Numbered from the stretch's first letter, positions 17,060 through 26,514 are shown. The stretch is DNA of 64,000 nucleotides from Blautia hominis (GCA_002270465.1 NQOF01000001.1:498501-562500), one strand, 5' to 3'. Numbers and translations: made by a program. The notes: a model not told the origin generated them from the sequence alone.

Positions 17060-17131
17060 TAGATGAATCTTCAGACAAGCTATAGGCCGAACCGCTTCCG
17101 GCCGCGGAAAAATTAAGATAAGCTATCATAA

Positions 17132-17170
17132 CAGTCCCGGATATCGTTAAGGTATCTGGGACATTCTTAT
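17132..17170 (+). terminator. Terminator of the PurF-like gene
   Basis: Imperfect hairpin GTCCCgGATA / TATCtGGGAC followed by ATTCTTAT, between convergent genes. Confidence 0.6.
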
Positions 17171-17913
17171 ACCATACAAATCTCATTTATGGAATACAGC
17201 ACATCCTCTTTTTGACTGCACTCTATTGTAAAAGTCACATCCGGGCTATTTCTTTTTACAGTCTCAATTATCTCTTTATAATCCAGGTTTCCCCTTCCCA
17301 GTCCCCAGTGGGCATCCCTGTCCCCCCAATTGTCATGGACATGCAGATGTTTGATATAACTGCCAAACAGCTCCGCCCATGCACCGGCCGGCATATCTGA
17401 ATAGCAATGGGCATGTCCCATATCCAGGCAAAGTCCAAAATCAGGATGCTCCACCTTCCTTGCCACTTCAAGAATAGGCTCTGCCTGTCTGTCAAACACA
17501 TTTTCCATCACGATCTGGATCCCTTCCCTGCCTTCCAGAAACCGTTTATAAAAATCAGCCACCCTGTCGGCCCAGCCGATCAGCAGATATACATCCGGTA
17601 CATAACAGGTGTGGAACACCAGTTTTTTAGCCCCCAGTCTTTTCGCCGCCCAGTAAGCCTGCTCATATCTTTTCCTGGTAGTCTCCAGGATCAGGGAATC
17701 AAACGTCATAGGATTCAAATCCAAAAAAGGCCCATGAAGGATCAGGTCCTCACACTCCATCTCCTCCAGCCTCTTTTCATACCGATCCGCTTTCTCTTCC
17801 AGACAGTCCAAATTTTCCGAAATAGAAAACTCAATACTTTCAACCCCTGCCCCTGTCTTTTCTATCACATCTCTCATATCCCAGTCTTCCAGTAAATGAC
17901 TCACATAAATCAT
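17167..17913 (-). CDS. Sugar phosphate isomerase/epimerase-like TIM barrel protein
   Basis: Xylose-isomerase-like TIM barrel (AP endonuclease family 2 fold), 248 aa. Metal-binding positions fit FSISENLDC, LHGPFLDLNP, VMENVFDR near 140, CLDMGHAHCYS near 170, HLHVHDNWGDRDAHWGLGRG near 190-208 and TIECSQ near 230. The reaction is not predictable. It could be an isomerase, an epimerase or a hydrolase. The gene stands alone, preceded by an unusual 36-bp tandem repeat array that occupies its upstream region, so its promoter is unclear. Confidence 0.8.
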   Translation of the reverse strand: MIYVSHLLEDWDMRDVIEKTGAGVESIEFSISENLDCLEEKADRYEKRLEEMECEDLILHGPFLDLNPMTFDSLILETTRKRYEQAYWAAKRLGAKKLVFHTCYVPDVYLLIGWADRVADFYKRFLEGREGIQIVMENVFDRQAEPILEVARKVEHPDFGLCLDMGHAHCYSDMPAGAWAELFGSYIKHLHVHDNWGDRDAHWGLGRGNLDYKEIIETVKRNSPDVTFTIECSQKEDVLYSINEICMV

Positions 17914-17925
17914 ACTTCACCCGTC

Positions 17926-18189
17926 CACTCTCTTAAACTATTACTATGATCTCTACATCCGAACTCTTTTAATCTATTACCATGATCTCTACATCCGAAC
18001 GCTCTTAAACTATTACTATAATCTCTACATCCGAACTCTTTTAATCTATTACCATGATCTCTACATCCGAACGCTCTTAATCTATTACTATGATCTCTAC
18101 ATCCGAACTCTCTTGATCTATTACCTGATCTCTACATCCGAACTCTCTTAATCTATTACTATGATCTCTACATCCGAACTCTCTTAATC
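17926..18189. repeat. 36-bp tandem repeat array, about seven units
   Basis: The marker CTCTACATCCGAAC recurs at 17951, 17987, 18023, 18059, 18095, 18130 and 18166, a period of 36 bp (one unit 35). Units are contiguous with no spacers and vary at few positions (AATCTATTACYATGAT). The array fills the space between the TIM-barrel gene start and the YitT region, so it might affect expression through copy number. Confidence 0.92.
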
Positions 18190-18192
18190 ATT

Positions 18193-18366
18193 TCATAATA
18201 CCACAAATCCCCATACAATTCTTCCTTTTTTCAACAGCAAAGCCCCTCCTCCCGCCAGTGCAAGGAAAAACAGCAGCCGGACCCAACCGCCGACCTGCCT
18301 GTCCCGTGTCCGGCAGAACCTTGCAGAAAAAAGGACCGCCACGTTCCCGCAGCAGTCCTCTTCCAC
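18193..18366 (-). CDS. Possible small membrane protein, 57 aa
   Basis: An open frame starts with GTG immediately after the yitT stop codon and encodes a stretch with one strong transmembrane helix (VRLLFFLALAGGGALLLKK) followed by a short tail. There is no separate Shine-Dalgarno site, so it would depend on translational coupling. It could also be a decayed 3' piece of a longer membrane protein gene. No family is recognised. Confidence 0.3.
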   Translation of the reverse strand: MEEDCCGNVAVLFSARFCRTRDRQVGGWVRLLFFLALAGGGALLLKKGRIVWGFVVL

Positions 18367-19233
18367 CTAATAATCTGTCTTCTGATAAAAATGCCCTTCC
18401 AAAAAATCCGTCTTGATCACATTGATAAATGCCTTCGGATCCGCTTTCCGAACTCGTGAGACCAACACTTTTGCCTCTGCACTGGAAACAACAGAATACA
18501 GCATTTTCCGCCCTTCATTAGAATAACAGCCGGTAGCCGCAAACTCCGTTGCACTGTGATTCGTCACCTCATAGATCTCCTGGTACACGGCATCCGGACA
18601 ATCCGTAACAATAAACAGTGTCTCCTTCTTATACGCCGTATGCAGCATATGGATGATCTGTGTGGACGTAAACTGGAAAATAATAGAATAAAGTGCTTTA
18701 TCCCATCCGAACAGAATACCCGCGATCACCAGCACACATCCGTTGCCAAGCAGAATAAAATTCCAGACATCCTTATTCTTTTTCTCAGCAAAATAAATAG
18801 CGATAAAATCCGTACCTCCGCCGCTTGTCCCACCCATGAGGCAAAGACTCACAGCAAAACCGTTCAACAGTCCGCCGAACACGGAGATCAGCAGAATATC
18901 CTGGGTGATCGGCTGATACGGAATAATATCGGTAAGAACACTGGTCAGCACAATGATCATGGCGGAGCTGACTGTGAACTTCTTGCCTATGGCTTTAAAA
19001 CAAACGATCGTAGGGATTGCATTCAACAGCAGGTTGATTACCGTAAACGGCAGCGCAATGCCCAAAAACCGTTCAAAGATAGTCTGGATCAGCAGCGTCA
19101 CTCCATTAAACCCGCCGGGATACAATCCACCGGCTCTTACAAAGGTCTTAATATTAACTGCCATGATAATGGCACCTGCAAGCCCAAAGACAACTCGTTT
19201 TGCCTCTGTCCTATAATCAATATTCGCTTTCAT
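18367..19233 (-). CDS. YitT family membrane protein
   Basis: Integral membrane protein of 288 aa with five to six predicted helices (for example VFGLAGAIIMAVNIKTFV at residue 15) followed by a cytosolic DUF2179 domain (ETLFIVTDCPDAVYQEIYEV to ADPKAFINVIKTD). The glycine-rich GGTSGGGTDFIA loop is typical. Function is not established; transport or signalling roles are suggested. GAGGAAAA precedes the ATG. It is 19 nt downstream of ddh, so probably in the same transcript. Confidence 0.87.
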   Translation of the reverse strand: MKANIDYRTEAKRVVFGLAGAIIMAVNIKTFVRAGGLYPGGFNGVTLLIQTIFERFLGIALPFTVINLLLNAIPTIVCFKAIGKKFTVSSAMIIVLTSVLTDIIPYQPITQDILLISVFGGLLNGFAVSLCLMGGTSGGGTDFIAIYFAEKKNKDVWNFILLGNGCVLVIAGILFGWDKALYSIIFQFTSTQIIHMLHTAYKKETLFIVTDCPDAVYQEIYEVTNHSATEFAATGCYSNEGRKMLYSVVSSAEAKVLVSRVRKADPKAFINVIKTDFLEGHFYQKTDY

Positions 19234-19252
19234 TTTTCCTCATCTGCTGACC

Positions 19253-20239
19253 TTACAGCATGTGTTTCCGAAGTTCCTCCGGAGATTTTACAGTTAAATA
19301 AGCCGGTGCAATATCAAAGACGGTTCTGCAGCCGCTCTGTCCCTCCCGGTTCAGACGGTATGCTGCCCTTGCGTAAGCTACAATGACAGAGGAAGTGAAT
19401 TCCGGGTTTGAATCCAGTTTCAGACTGTACTCGATCACGTGACTGTGCTCTTGCTCCCATCCCGTCTTTCCTGTACGGATAACAAATCCTCCGTGAGGAA
19501 GTCCCGCGTGCTCAGCCTTCATCTGCTCCTCACTGATGAAATGCACAGTTGTCTCATACTCATCAAAATAATTTGGCATTGTCTTGATCTCTTTTTCAAT
19601 CTTCTCTTTATCCGCGCCATCTTCTGCCACTACAAACACTTCACGTGTATGCTTTTCTCCGGTTGTCAGTTCCGGATTCTCGCCGTTTCTGACTGCTGAA
19701 AGCGCTTTTTCCACAGGAATGGTATACTGTCTTGCATCCACAACTCCGTCAATCCTTCTGACTGCATCTGAATGTCCCTGGCTTACGCCTTTTCCCCAGA
19801 ACGTGTAGTCTGTTCCTTCCGGCAGAATGGCATTGGCATACAGGCGGTTCAAAGAAAACATTCCCGGATCCCAGCCCACTGAGATCAGACCGATCTTCCC
19901 GCTTTTCTTTGCCGCTGCATCTACATCTGCAAAATGCTCAGGAATTTTTGCATGAGTATCAAAGCTGTCCACCACGTTGAAATACTGTGCAAACTCAGGT
20001 GTCTGCTTCGGTAAGTCTGTTGCGCTTCCACCGCACAGGATCAGAACGTCAATTTCGTCCTTCATCTTCACAGCTTCATCCACATGATATACTTTTGCAG
20101 TCTCTGTCATGATATGGACATCTGCAGGATCACGGCGTGTAAAAACAGCAGCAAGCTCCATATCCGGGTTCTGTTTCACAGCACATTCCACTCCGCGTCC
20201 CAGATTACCATAGCCTAAAATTCCGATTCTTATACTCAT
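19253..20239 (-). CDS. ddh: meso-Diaminopimelate D-dehydrogenase
   Basis: NADPH-dependent one-step route from tetrahydrodipicolinate to meso-diaminopimelate, for lysine and peptidoglycan. At 328 aa it has the usual length. The Rossmann motif GILGYGNLGRGVE is at residue 6. Substrate-region blocks SVGWDPGMFSLNRLYA near 118, WGKGVSQGHSDAVRRIDGV near 148 and EFTSSVIVAYARAAYR near 275 match the family. AGGAGAGG precedes the ATG. It is followed by yitT. Confidence 0.95.
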   Translation of the reverse strand: MSIRIGILGYGNLGRGVECAVKQNPDMELAAVFTRRDPADVHIMTETAKVYHVDEAVKMKDEIDVLILCGGSATDLPKQTPEFAQYFNVVDSFDTHAKIPEHFADVDAAAKKSGKIGLISVGWDPGMFSLNRLYANAILPEGTDYTFWGKGVSQGHSDAVRRIDGVVDARQYTIPVEKALSAVRNGENPELTTGEKHTREVFVVAEDGADKEKIEKEIKTMPNYFDEYETTVHFISEEQMKAEHAGLPHGGFVIRTGKTGWEQEHSHVIEYSLKLDSNPEFTSSVIVAYARAAYRLNREGQSGCRTVFDIAPAYLTVKSPEELRKHML

Positions 20240-20338
20240 CCTTTACCTCTCCTGTTAATTTTTTCTATAGTGTTTCCCTTTTCATCCCACTAAGTATAAC
20301 AAATTCCCTTTTTCACTTCAACCTGCAAAATTCATAAA

Positions 20339-21676
20339 TCAGCCGATGCCGCCGTAAAAAATCCCTAAAATATATACAACAAAAGTCATTCCCACAAAGA
20401 GATATTTTGTCGCAGGCTCGAACCATTTTCCAAGGGCTTTTGTCCGTCCCATCTGTACCTGTTCTCTGGCAAACCCTTTTGGCGCTGCCCAGAAAAACAT
20501 CACTGCGGCCAGGAGCGCGCCGAGAGGGATAATATAAATGGAAACCACATCCATCCACATGCTGACCATATCAGCACTCTCGATAAAGATCCCCACTGCT
20601 GCCGCCGCAAAGGCCACCAAAATGACCGCCATCTTCCTGGACAATCCAAACTGTTCCTGAAGCGCCTCAATGGGTGTCTCAAACAAGTTCATCAGGGAAG
20701 TCACCGCAGCAAACAGTACAGCCACAAAAAATACCACTGCGAACAACTGTCCAAATGGCATCTGCCGGAACACCTCAGGAAGTGTAATGAACATCAGCGG
20801 AGGTCCCGCGGTCACATCCAGCCCAAAGGCAAAGACAGCCGGAATTACAACCAGACCTGCAAGGATAGCGGCGCAGGTATCAAAAAACGCCACATTTCTG
20901 GCACTCTCCACCACATCCACATCCTTTGACAGGTAACTGCCGTACACCAACGTGCCCGACCCTGCCAGAGACAGGGAAAAGAATGCCTGCCCAAGGGCAA
21001 ACACCCAGGTTTTGGGCTGCGCGAGATATTCCCATTTTGGCACAAAGAGATATTTATAGCCCTCTCCCACATTTCCCAGCGTCAGCACACGCACCATGAG
21101 AAACAAAAAGAAAACAAAAAACAGGGGCATCATAACCTTATTCATCTTCTCGATCCCTTTGGAAACCCCAAACGCCATAATAAGAAAGGTCACAGCCAGA
21201 CCTGCCATATGCCATCCCACGCTCCCAAATCCACCTGCTATCTCTCCAAAATAAGCGGAGACATCCGGGGCGCGGAACATCGTTCCCGACAGGGACCCCC
21301 ACAAGAACCGCAGAAACCAGCCCACTACAACAGAGTAGCCTATGCCAATAGCCAGGGAGCCAAGAACCGGTATCATGCCGATCAGTCTGCCGCCCTTCAG
21401 CCCCCGCATCTCCATCACACTGCCGAACGCTCCCGAAGGTCCGGTCTTCATGGCACGCCCAAAGGCCATTTCCCCCACCACCCCGGAGAATCCCAGGATC
21501 GCCACAAAGATAAAATAGGGGATCAGAAAAGCAGCACCGCCGTACTGCCCGGTCCGGTAAGGAAACATCCAGATATTTCCCATCCCCACAGCCGATCCTA
21601 CGCACGCCACAATAAAACCAAATTTTGAGCGGAAAGCATCCCTGGTTTGGGATGCTCCCGCCGGATTCTTTTTCAT
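20339..21676 (-). CDS. Neurotransmitter:sodium symporter family transporter
   Basis: LeuT-fold Na+-coupled transporter, probably for an amino acid, 445 aa with about eleven to twelve membrane helices. The sodium and substrate region of helix 1 reads CVGSAVGMGNIWMFPY, and helix 6 includes FSLSLAGSGTLVYGSY. The ATG at 21676 is chosen because AAAAGGATGGG stands 7 nt before it; a longer reading to 21724 lacks that support. It is monocistronic and follows the terminator of the sugar operon. The substrate cannot be read from the sequence. Confidence 0.88.
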   Translation of the reverse strand: MKKNPAGASQTRDAFRSKFGFIVACVGSAVGMGNIWMFPYRTGQYGGAAFLIPYFIFVAILGFSGVVGEMAFGRAMKTGPSGAFGSVMEMRGLKGGRLIGMIPVLGSLAIGIGYSVVVGWFLRFLWGSLSGTMFRAPDVSAYFGEIAGGFGSVGWHMAGLAVTFLIMAFGVSKGIEKMNKVMMPLFFVFFLFLMVRVLTLGNVGEGYKYLFVPKWEYLAQPKTWVFALGQAFFSLSLAGSGTLVYGSYLSKDVDVVESARNVAFFDTCAAILAGLVVIPAVFAFGLDVTAGPPLMFITLPEVFRQMPFGQLFAVVFFVAVLFAAVTSLMNLFETPIEALQEQFGLSRKMAVILVAFAAAAVGIFIESADMVSMWMDVVSIYIIPLGALLAAVMFFWAAPKGFAREQVQMGRTKALGKWFEPATKYLFVGMTFVVYILGIFYGGIG

Positions 21677-21764
21677 ATTTTGTCCCATCCTTTTATGTAA
21701 TATAGTCCTTTCAAAGGATAACACACAACCATGGGACTGTCCATAGATTCCCGGAGCGTGTCAC

Positions 21765-21802
21765 AAAAAGCCGCTGCACTTAAGTTTCCCAAGTGCAGCG
21801 GC
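21765..21802 (-). terminator. Terminator of the sugar operon
   Basis: Perfect 12-bp stem GCCGCTGCACTT / AAGTGCAGCGGC with T5 on the minus strand, right after the permease remnant. Confidence 0.88.
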
Positions 21803-21822
21803 CCGAAACAGCCACTCGCCGT

Positions 21823-21993
21823 TTAACCTTTCACGCCCCCCACAACAATCCCTTTCACAAAGTATTTCTGGAAGAACGGATAAATACATAACACCGGAAG
21901 GATTCCACTCACCGCGATTGCCATCCGGCTCCATACCATAAACGGTACCGAACCGGCGGCATACCTATGCACAGTCAGATATTCCCTGAACAC
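21823..21993 (-). pseudogene. 3' remnant of an LplC/MalG-type sugar ABC permease
   Basis: About 56 codons in one frame, without a start region, encode the characteristic end of a carbohydrate ABC permease: RYAAGSVPFMVWSRMAIAVS, then LPVLCIYPFFQKYFVKGI and a stop after VGGVKG. It begins directly after the pfkB stop codon. The upstream four fifths of the gene, including the EAA loop, is missing, so a deletion has joined pfkB to the tail of another transporter operon. It differs in sequence from the intact MalG-type permease at 26545. Confidence 0.85.
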
Positions 21994-22893
21994 CTATTGG
22001 ATTTGGCTGGCGAACTGCAGCAACTGATCTTCATATACATATTTTGTCAGGCATCCCACTCCCTGTACACATGTACCTCCTGTCACATTTCCAAAACGGA
22101 TACACTGCTCCACGGGATAATCATGAAATAATCCATAAATAAAACCACTTAAAAATGCATCCCCGGCCCCAGTGGCGTCTACAGCCTCCACATTTTTCAT
22201 AGAAGGAATGACAGAAATGCCGTCTTTATTTTTCAGAAGACATCCATCCCGGTCCAGTTTAATGATCACATCCTTGAAAAATTCCGACAGCCTTTCTGCT
22301 GCTCCTTCTATTGTGTTCTCACCTGTGATCTTCAATGCTTCTTTCTGATTAGGAACATAGTAATCGGCAATCTGCAAATATTCTCTGTATTTATCAATGG
22401 ACAGGTCATCGCTCCACCCTGTATCAAACACCTGCAAAGTCCCTTCCTGATGTAGTTTCTGATAAACCTCTAAAAAACCTTCATGCATATCCACCACTTT
22501 TGCCCCACTTAAACTTTCATATACCTGTTCAAGAACTCCGGCAGTGATCTCTACCTCGTCCCTGTATGAAACAAAACTCCTGTCATGTTCCCAAACCATT
22601 GTGGAGGAAAGTACCACGGGCATTTTGCTTCCTTTATAGAGGTTCACCAGCTCCACATGGTACGACTGCAGCTCCTTTCTTACAAAATCCGAAAAACAGT
22701 CCTCTCCGATGAATGTAACAACCCTGGATGGAATACCCAGGCGCTGGAGATTGATCATGGTAGCCGGAACGCCGCCACCCAGCTGCATATCAAAACTTTT
22801 GGAATAAATCTCTTCACCGGCCACGGGCATCCGATTCAGCCCCAGATAAAGTAAATCAATGTTTGTAAACCCTGCTCCTCCAACAAAATCCAT
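21994..22893 (-). CDS. PfkB family carbohydrate kinase
   Basis: Ribokinase-type ATP-dependent sugar kinase, 299 aa. It has the N-terminal GGAGFTNIDLLYLGLNRMP, a glycine-rich LGGGVPATMINLQRLGIP near 40 and the C-terminal signature VDATGAGDAFLSGFIYGL, with the catalytic Asp of GAGD near 240. The ATG at 22893 overlaps the end region of the GH4 gene and follows GAGGAG. In context it probably phosphorylates the monosaccharide released by the GH4 enzyme. The exact sugar is unknown. Confidence 0.87.
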   Translation of the reverse strand: MDFVGGAGFTNIDLLYLGLNRMPVAGEEIYSKSFDMQLGGGVPATMINLQRLGIPSRVVTFIGEDCFSDFVRKELQSYHVELVNLYKGSKMPVVLSSTMVWEHDRSFVSYRDEVEITAGVLEQVYESLSGAKVVDMHEGFLEVYQKLHQEGTLQVFDTGWSDDLSIDKYREYLQIADYYVPNQKEALKITGENTIEGAAERLSEFFKDVIIKLDRDGCLLKNKDGISVIPSMKNVEAVDATGAGDAFLSGFIYGLFHDYPVEQCIRFGNVTGGTCVQGVGCLTKYVYEDQLLQFASQIQ

Positions 22894-22894
22894 C

Positions 22895-24262
22895 CTATGT
22901 CCACTCCTCTGTATAGTTTTTATTTGATTCCATATATTGTGAAACCAGTTTCTGTGCAAGGGAGTAGGAATTCACCAGTGGGTGGAGCATCAGGCAGTCA
23001 ACTGCTTTTGATCGGCTGTTTGTCCTCAATGCCTGGGATGCATAGCGCTCATAACTTTTAACCCTTCTGATCAATTCCATCTGAAGTTCTCCGGGGTTTT
23101 CAATCTTGTGCGGGATATATTTTCCGTCTCTGATGGTACATGTGATCTCCACCACATCCGTATCTCTCAATCCCGGAATTGCCCCCTGATTCGGGACACA
23201 GAGAATCATCTCGCTCTCCTGACCGCTTAACTCAGAATACATGTATTTTAATGCAACCCCGGCATACCCTCCGCTGTCTTTTTCGTTAATATCAAAGGAA
23301 AAAGGAGGTTTTCCTGTGTTTATTCCCGTCTCATTGGCCATATATGCATTTTCACGCATGCCATACCATTTTTCAAAAACACGGAGACAATTGTCAAAAT
23401 CATGTTCTATATCCATATGAGAAAGTTCCTTTGTCATGCCCCGGTTCACATCCCTGATGACCTCGCCTCTCGTAACGCCCGCTTTCCGGATATTTTCAAG
23501 CGCCATTTCCCTATAATAGAAGTAATACAAATATTCATTTAATATGCATCCCAGGTGCTTTGCAAGGCCTTTTTCAAAAAAACGCATATCGGTTTTTTTG
23601 TATACCTCATCCTCCTCCAGCAGTCTGGGCATAATATCCTGCCCTCCAAGCTTTACATTACTGAAAAAAGACAAATGGTTCAGTCCATAGCAGTCACCGG
23701 TAACCTCATCCTGGTTTACATGGTTTAATTTGGCAAACGCATGGAGCAGGCTGCTGGGCGCGTCGCAGATGCCATAGGTAAAATCATATCCCAAATCCCG
23801 CAATGTCTGGGATACTACTCCCGCCGGATTAGTAAAATTGAAAATCTTTACATTGGGGGCCGCATATTTTCTTGCCAATTCACAATAGGTACGCAGCGCA
23901 GGCACAGAACGCATAGCAAAGGAAAATCCGGCAGCCCCTGTGGTCTCCTGTCCCAGAACCCCCAGATCAAGAGCGATCCTTTCATCCCGAATGCGCATAT
24001 CATCTCCGCCCACCCGGATTGTTGTGATAATATAATCCGCATCCGTGACTGCTTCCACCGGGTCTGTCGTCAGTTTAAAATCAAGTTCCGGACGGATACG
24101 CCTGGATACCTGTTCTGCCATCTTTCCATAGATGTTCAGCTTTTCTGCATCATTATCCATGAATAAAACTTGTGTAAATCCCAATTTCCCGGCGCTCTGT
24201 GCCAGGCTTTTTGCTAAAAACATTGAGCGGACACCTCCGCCGCCTATTACTGTTATCTTCAT
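22895..24262 (-). CDS. Glycoside hydrolase family 4 enzyme
   Basis: NAD+- and Mn2+-dependent glycosidase using the oxidation-elimination mechanism of GH4 (455 aa). The NAD site GGGGVRSMFL is at residue 7. GQETTGAAGFSFA lies near 105, NFTNPAGVV near 145, and the metal ligands Cys and His fall in YGICDAPSS and YGLNHLSFF near 170 and 200. GH4 includes alpha-glucosidases, alpha-galactosidases, galacturonidases and 6-phospho-glycosidases. The operon has an ABC importer rather than a PTS, so an unphosphorylated glycoside is more likely, though this is inferred. Confidence 0.9.
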   Translation of the reverse strand: MKITVIGGGGVRSMFLAKSLAQSAGKLGFTQVLFMDNDAEKLNIYGKMAEQVSRRIRPELDFKLTTDPVEAVTDADYIITTIRVGGDDMRIRDERIALDLGVLGQETTGAAGFSFAMRSVPALRTYCELARKYAAPNVKIFNFTNPAGVVSQTLRDLGYDFTYGICDAPSSLLHAFAKLNHVNQDEVTGDCYGLNHLSFFSNVKLGGQDIMPRLLEEDEVYKKTDMRFFEKGLAKHLGCILNEYLYYFYYREMALENIRKAGVTRGEVIRDVNRGMTKELSHMDIEHDFDNCLRVFEKWYGMRENAYMANETGINTGKPPFSFDINEKDSGGYAGVALKYMYSELSGQESEMILCVPNQGAIPGLRDTDVVEITCTIRDGKYIPHKIENPGELQMELIRRVKSYERYASQALRTNSRSKAVDCLMLHPLVNSYSLAQKLVSQYMESNKNYTEEWT

Positions 24263-24283
24263 GTATCGTCCTCTTTCCTCTTT

Positions 24284-25153
24284 TTAATAATCCGCTTCGT
24301 TCATGCGGAATAAACGGTTGATGAGATAGACCACCACGATTCCCGATAGGATCAGAATAACACCCATCATGTTGGCATAACCATAATTGTTGTCTGTCAT
24401 GGATGTTTTATATAAATAAAGCGGCAGGTTCAGCGTCACATCCCCGGGTCCTCCATTTGTTGTAAGATAGATCAGTTCAAACTCCCTCAGCATACTGGTG
24501 GCTGCCAGAATTACGCTGGTCCCGATGATCGTCCGGATCAGCGGCAGGCGTATCCTAATATTCACAGCCATCTCAGAGGCCCCGTCTATTCTGGCCGCCT
24601 CAACCACATCCTCAGGGATAGACAGGATTCCGGCCAGAACCAGGATAATAACAAGCCCCGTATATAAAATCCAGCTCCAGGTAACCGTGATAAATGCCGA
24701 ATTAGGTTCAAAAAACCAGTTTTTTGTAAATGGACTGCCCGTTACTTTTGTGAGAAACGAATTGATGATTCCATATTTAGCATTAAACACGTTTAAAAAT
24801 ATAACACCAAGTGCAGCAGCCGAGACCACATTGGGTATCATATAAATAGTTCTGAGTATCTTCCATCCTCTTCTCTGTCTGGATAACATAAACGCAATGA
24901 CCGTTCCCAAGCCCACATGGACCACAGACTGCAGCAAGACCCAGATACCTGTATTTTTCAGTGCAGTGCCCATTCTTACGTCATGAATCGCATCAATATA
25001 GTTCTGAAACCCGATAAATTCAAAAATGCCTCCTGCTTTCCACTCAAAGAACGAGCTTCCAAACACCATGCCCATGGGAACCAGATAAATCAATCCAAAC
25101 AACAGTATACACGGAAGAAGGAAACTCGCCAGCTTCCATTTATTCACCTTCAT
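24284..25153 (-). CDS. Sugar ABC transporter permease (MalF/UgpA type)
   Basis: Membrane subunit of a CUT1 importer, 289 aa with six helices. The EAA loop that contacts the ATPase reads EAARIDGASEMAVNIRIRLP near residue 195. The ATG at 25153 (MKVNKW) is preferred over an upstream reading from 25180 because the family starts just before the first helix. It follows the binding protein gene and precedes GH4. No ATPase is encoded in the operon; CUT1 systems of this type often share an MsmK-like ATPase from elsewhere. Confidence 0.9.
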   Translation of the reverse strand: MKVNKWKLASFLLPCILLFGLIYLVPMGMVFGSSFFEWKAGGIFEFIGFQNYIDAIHDVRMGTALKNTGIWVLLQSVVHVGLGTVIAFMLSRQRRGWKILRTIYMIPNVVSAAALGVIFLNVFNAKYGIINSFLTKVTGSPFTKNWFFEPNSAFITVTWSWILYTGLVIILVLAGILSIPEDVVEAARIDGASEMAVNIRIRLPLIRTIIGTSVILAATSMLREFELIYLTTNGGPGDVTLNLPLYLYKTSMTDNNYGYANMMGVILILSGIVVVYLINRLFRMNEADY

Positions 25154-25215
25154 CAGTTGTCCCTCCCTATAGGGCGGCATACCGCCTGAGACGATATGCC
25201 GTATTCTGTCATGTA

Positions 25216-26514
25216 CTAATTTTTCCCTGCTGCATCTGTCAATGCCTGTGCAAACTGCTCGGGCGTAATCTGCCCCTGTGCCAGAAGCGGATACTGGATA
25301 CTGATCTCATCCACTACATTGGCATACCATAAGCTCTGGAAATCATTGATACAGCGTTCCGCTTTATTTCCATTTTCCAACACCTCATTGACAAGAGGTT
25401 TTACGTTGTCGGACTTTATATTTTCCGAAGCAGGGGTATCCCCTGTCATCTCCAGCATCAGCCTCTGACTCTCATCGCTGGTCAAAAATTTCACAAATTC
25501 CAGGGTTGCATCCAAGGTTTTTTCATCTTTTGACGCCACATTAAAACCAATTTTTCCGCTGTTATACATGACTCCGCCTGGATACAAAGCGGTTCCCACT
25601 TTATCAGCAAATCCTTCTTCCACCAGGGATGTATCATAGAAATCACTTATCATCCATGGCCCGTTTGCAATTATTGCGGTCTCCCCCATGAAAAAATTAC
25701 TGGCGGCATTCTCATATTTTCCGCCCACAGCATCCGGTGTGGTATATTTCTGGAACATGGTCTGGATCTTTCCCGCGGCATCTATGAATTCGGGGGTATT
25801 GTAATCTGTAGGAAGATTTGTATTCATAAACTTTTCTCCCTCATCTGTCTGTCCGATGATCGCTCCCAGCATTAGTGATGTCACCCAGCCGGAATCCGCT
25901 GTGTCCATGGACAATGGGGTAATCCCCGCTGCCTGCAGTTTATCACATTGTTCAAAAAACTCATCCCAGGTTTCAGCAGGTTTCTCAATTCCCGCCTCTT
26001 TAAACAAATCTTTGTTATAGAAATATCCGATAACCTGCCTGGTGTAGGGAATCCCGTATATCTTGCCGTCTCTGGAATTCACGTCCCAGCAGACCTCAGA
26101 AGCCTGTTTCTTCCATTCTTCATCCACATAGGGTGTCAGGTCCACAAGCTGATCTTTCATGGAATCAATCAGGTTATATCCACCCGTGGCCAATGCATCC
26201 GGCAGCGCATTGGAAGAATACAGCACCTTCATCTTATCCACATACGCCTGGTCACCTGCGATCTCCTCCACATTTACCTTGATCTTATCACCATATTCTT
26301 TGTTGAACGCCTCCAGCCTGTTGTTAAACCACTCGGTATTTACACTGACTCCCACCCAGGATGTGGGAAAACTGATCTCTGTCACTCCCTCCGCACTTTT
26401 TTCCGCTTTTGCAGGTGCCTCTTTCCCACTGTCTCCGTTTGAGCCGCACCCTGCCATTAGGGTTACTGCCGTCACTGCTGCCACTGATAGTGCCATTGCT
26501 TTCTTCATCATCAT
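25216..26514 (-). CDS. Sugar ABC transporter substrate-binding lipoprotein
   Basis: Extracellular binding protein of 432 aa (solute-binding family 1). The lipoprotein signal MKKAMALSVAAVTAVTLMAGC has the lipobox LMAGC, so the mature protein is tethered by Cys near residue 23. Aromatic-rich segments (SFPTSWVGVSVNTEWFNN, GPWMISDFYD) are typical of sugar contacts. GGAGG stands 8 nt before the ATG. It lies between the two permease genes, an unusual order (permease G, binding protein, permease F). Confidence 0.92.
   Translation of the reverse strand: MMMKKAMALSVAAVTAVTLMAGCGSNGDSGKEAPAKAEKSAEGVTEISFPTSWVGVSVNTEWFNNRLEAFNKEYGDKIKVNVEEIAGDQAYVDKMKVLYSSNALPDALATGGYNLIDSMKDQLVDLTPYVDEEWKKQASEVCWDVNSRDGKIYGIPYTRQVIGYFYNKDLFKEAGIEKPAETWDEFFEQCDKLQAAGITPLSMDTADSGWVTSLMLGAIIGQTDEGEKFMNTNLPTDYNTPEFIDAAGKIQTMFQKYTTPDAVGGKYENAASNFFMGETAIIANGPWMISDFYDTSLVEEGFADKVGTALYPGGVMYNSGKIGFNVASKDEKTLDATLEFVKFLTSDESQRLMLEMTGDTPASENIKSDNVKPLVNEVLENGNKAERCINDFQSLWYANVVDEISIQYPLLAQGQITPEQFAQALTDAAGKN

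Noticed and set aside
17926-18189. Possible CRISPR array (36-bp repeats)
   Set aside because: Units are contiguous with no unique spacers and no cas genes are nearby; it is a tandem repeat.
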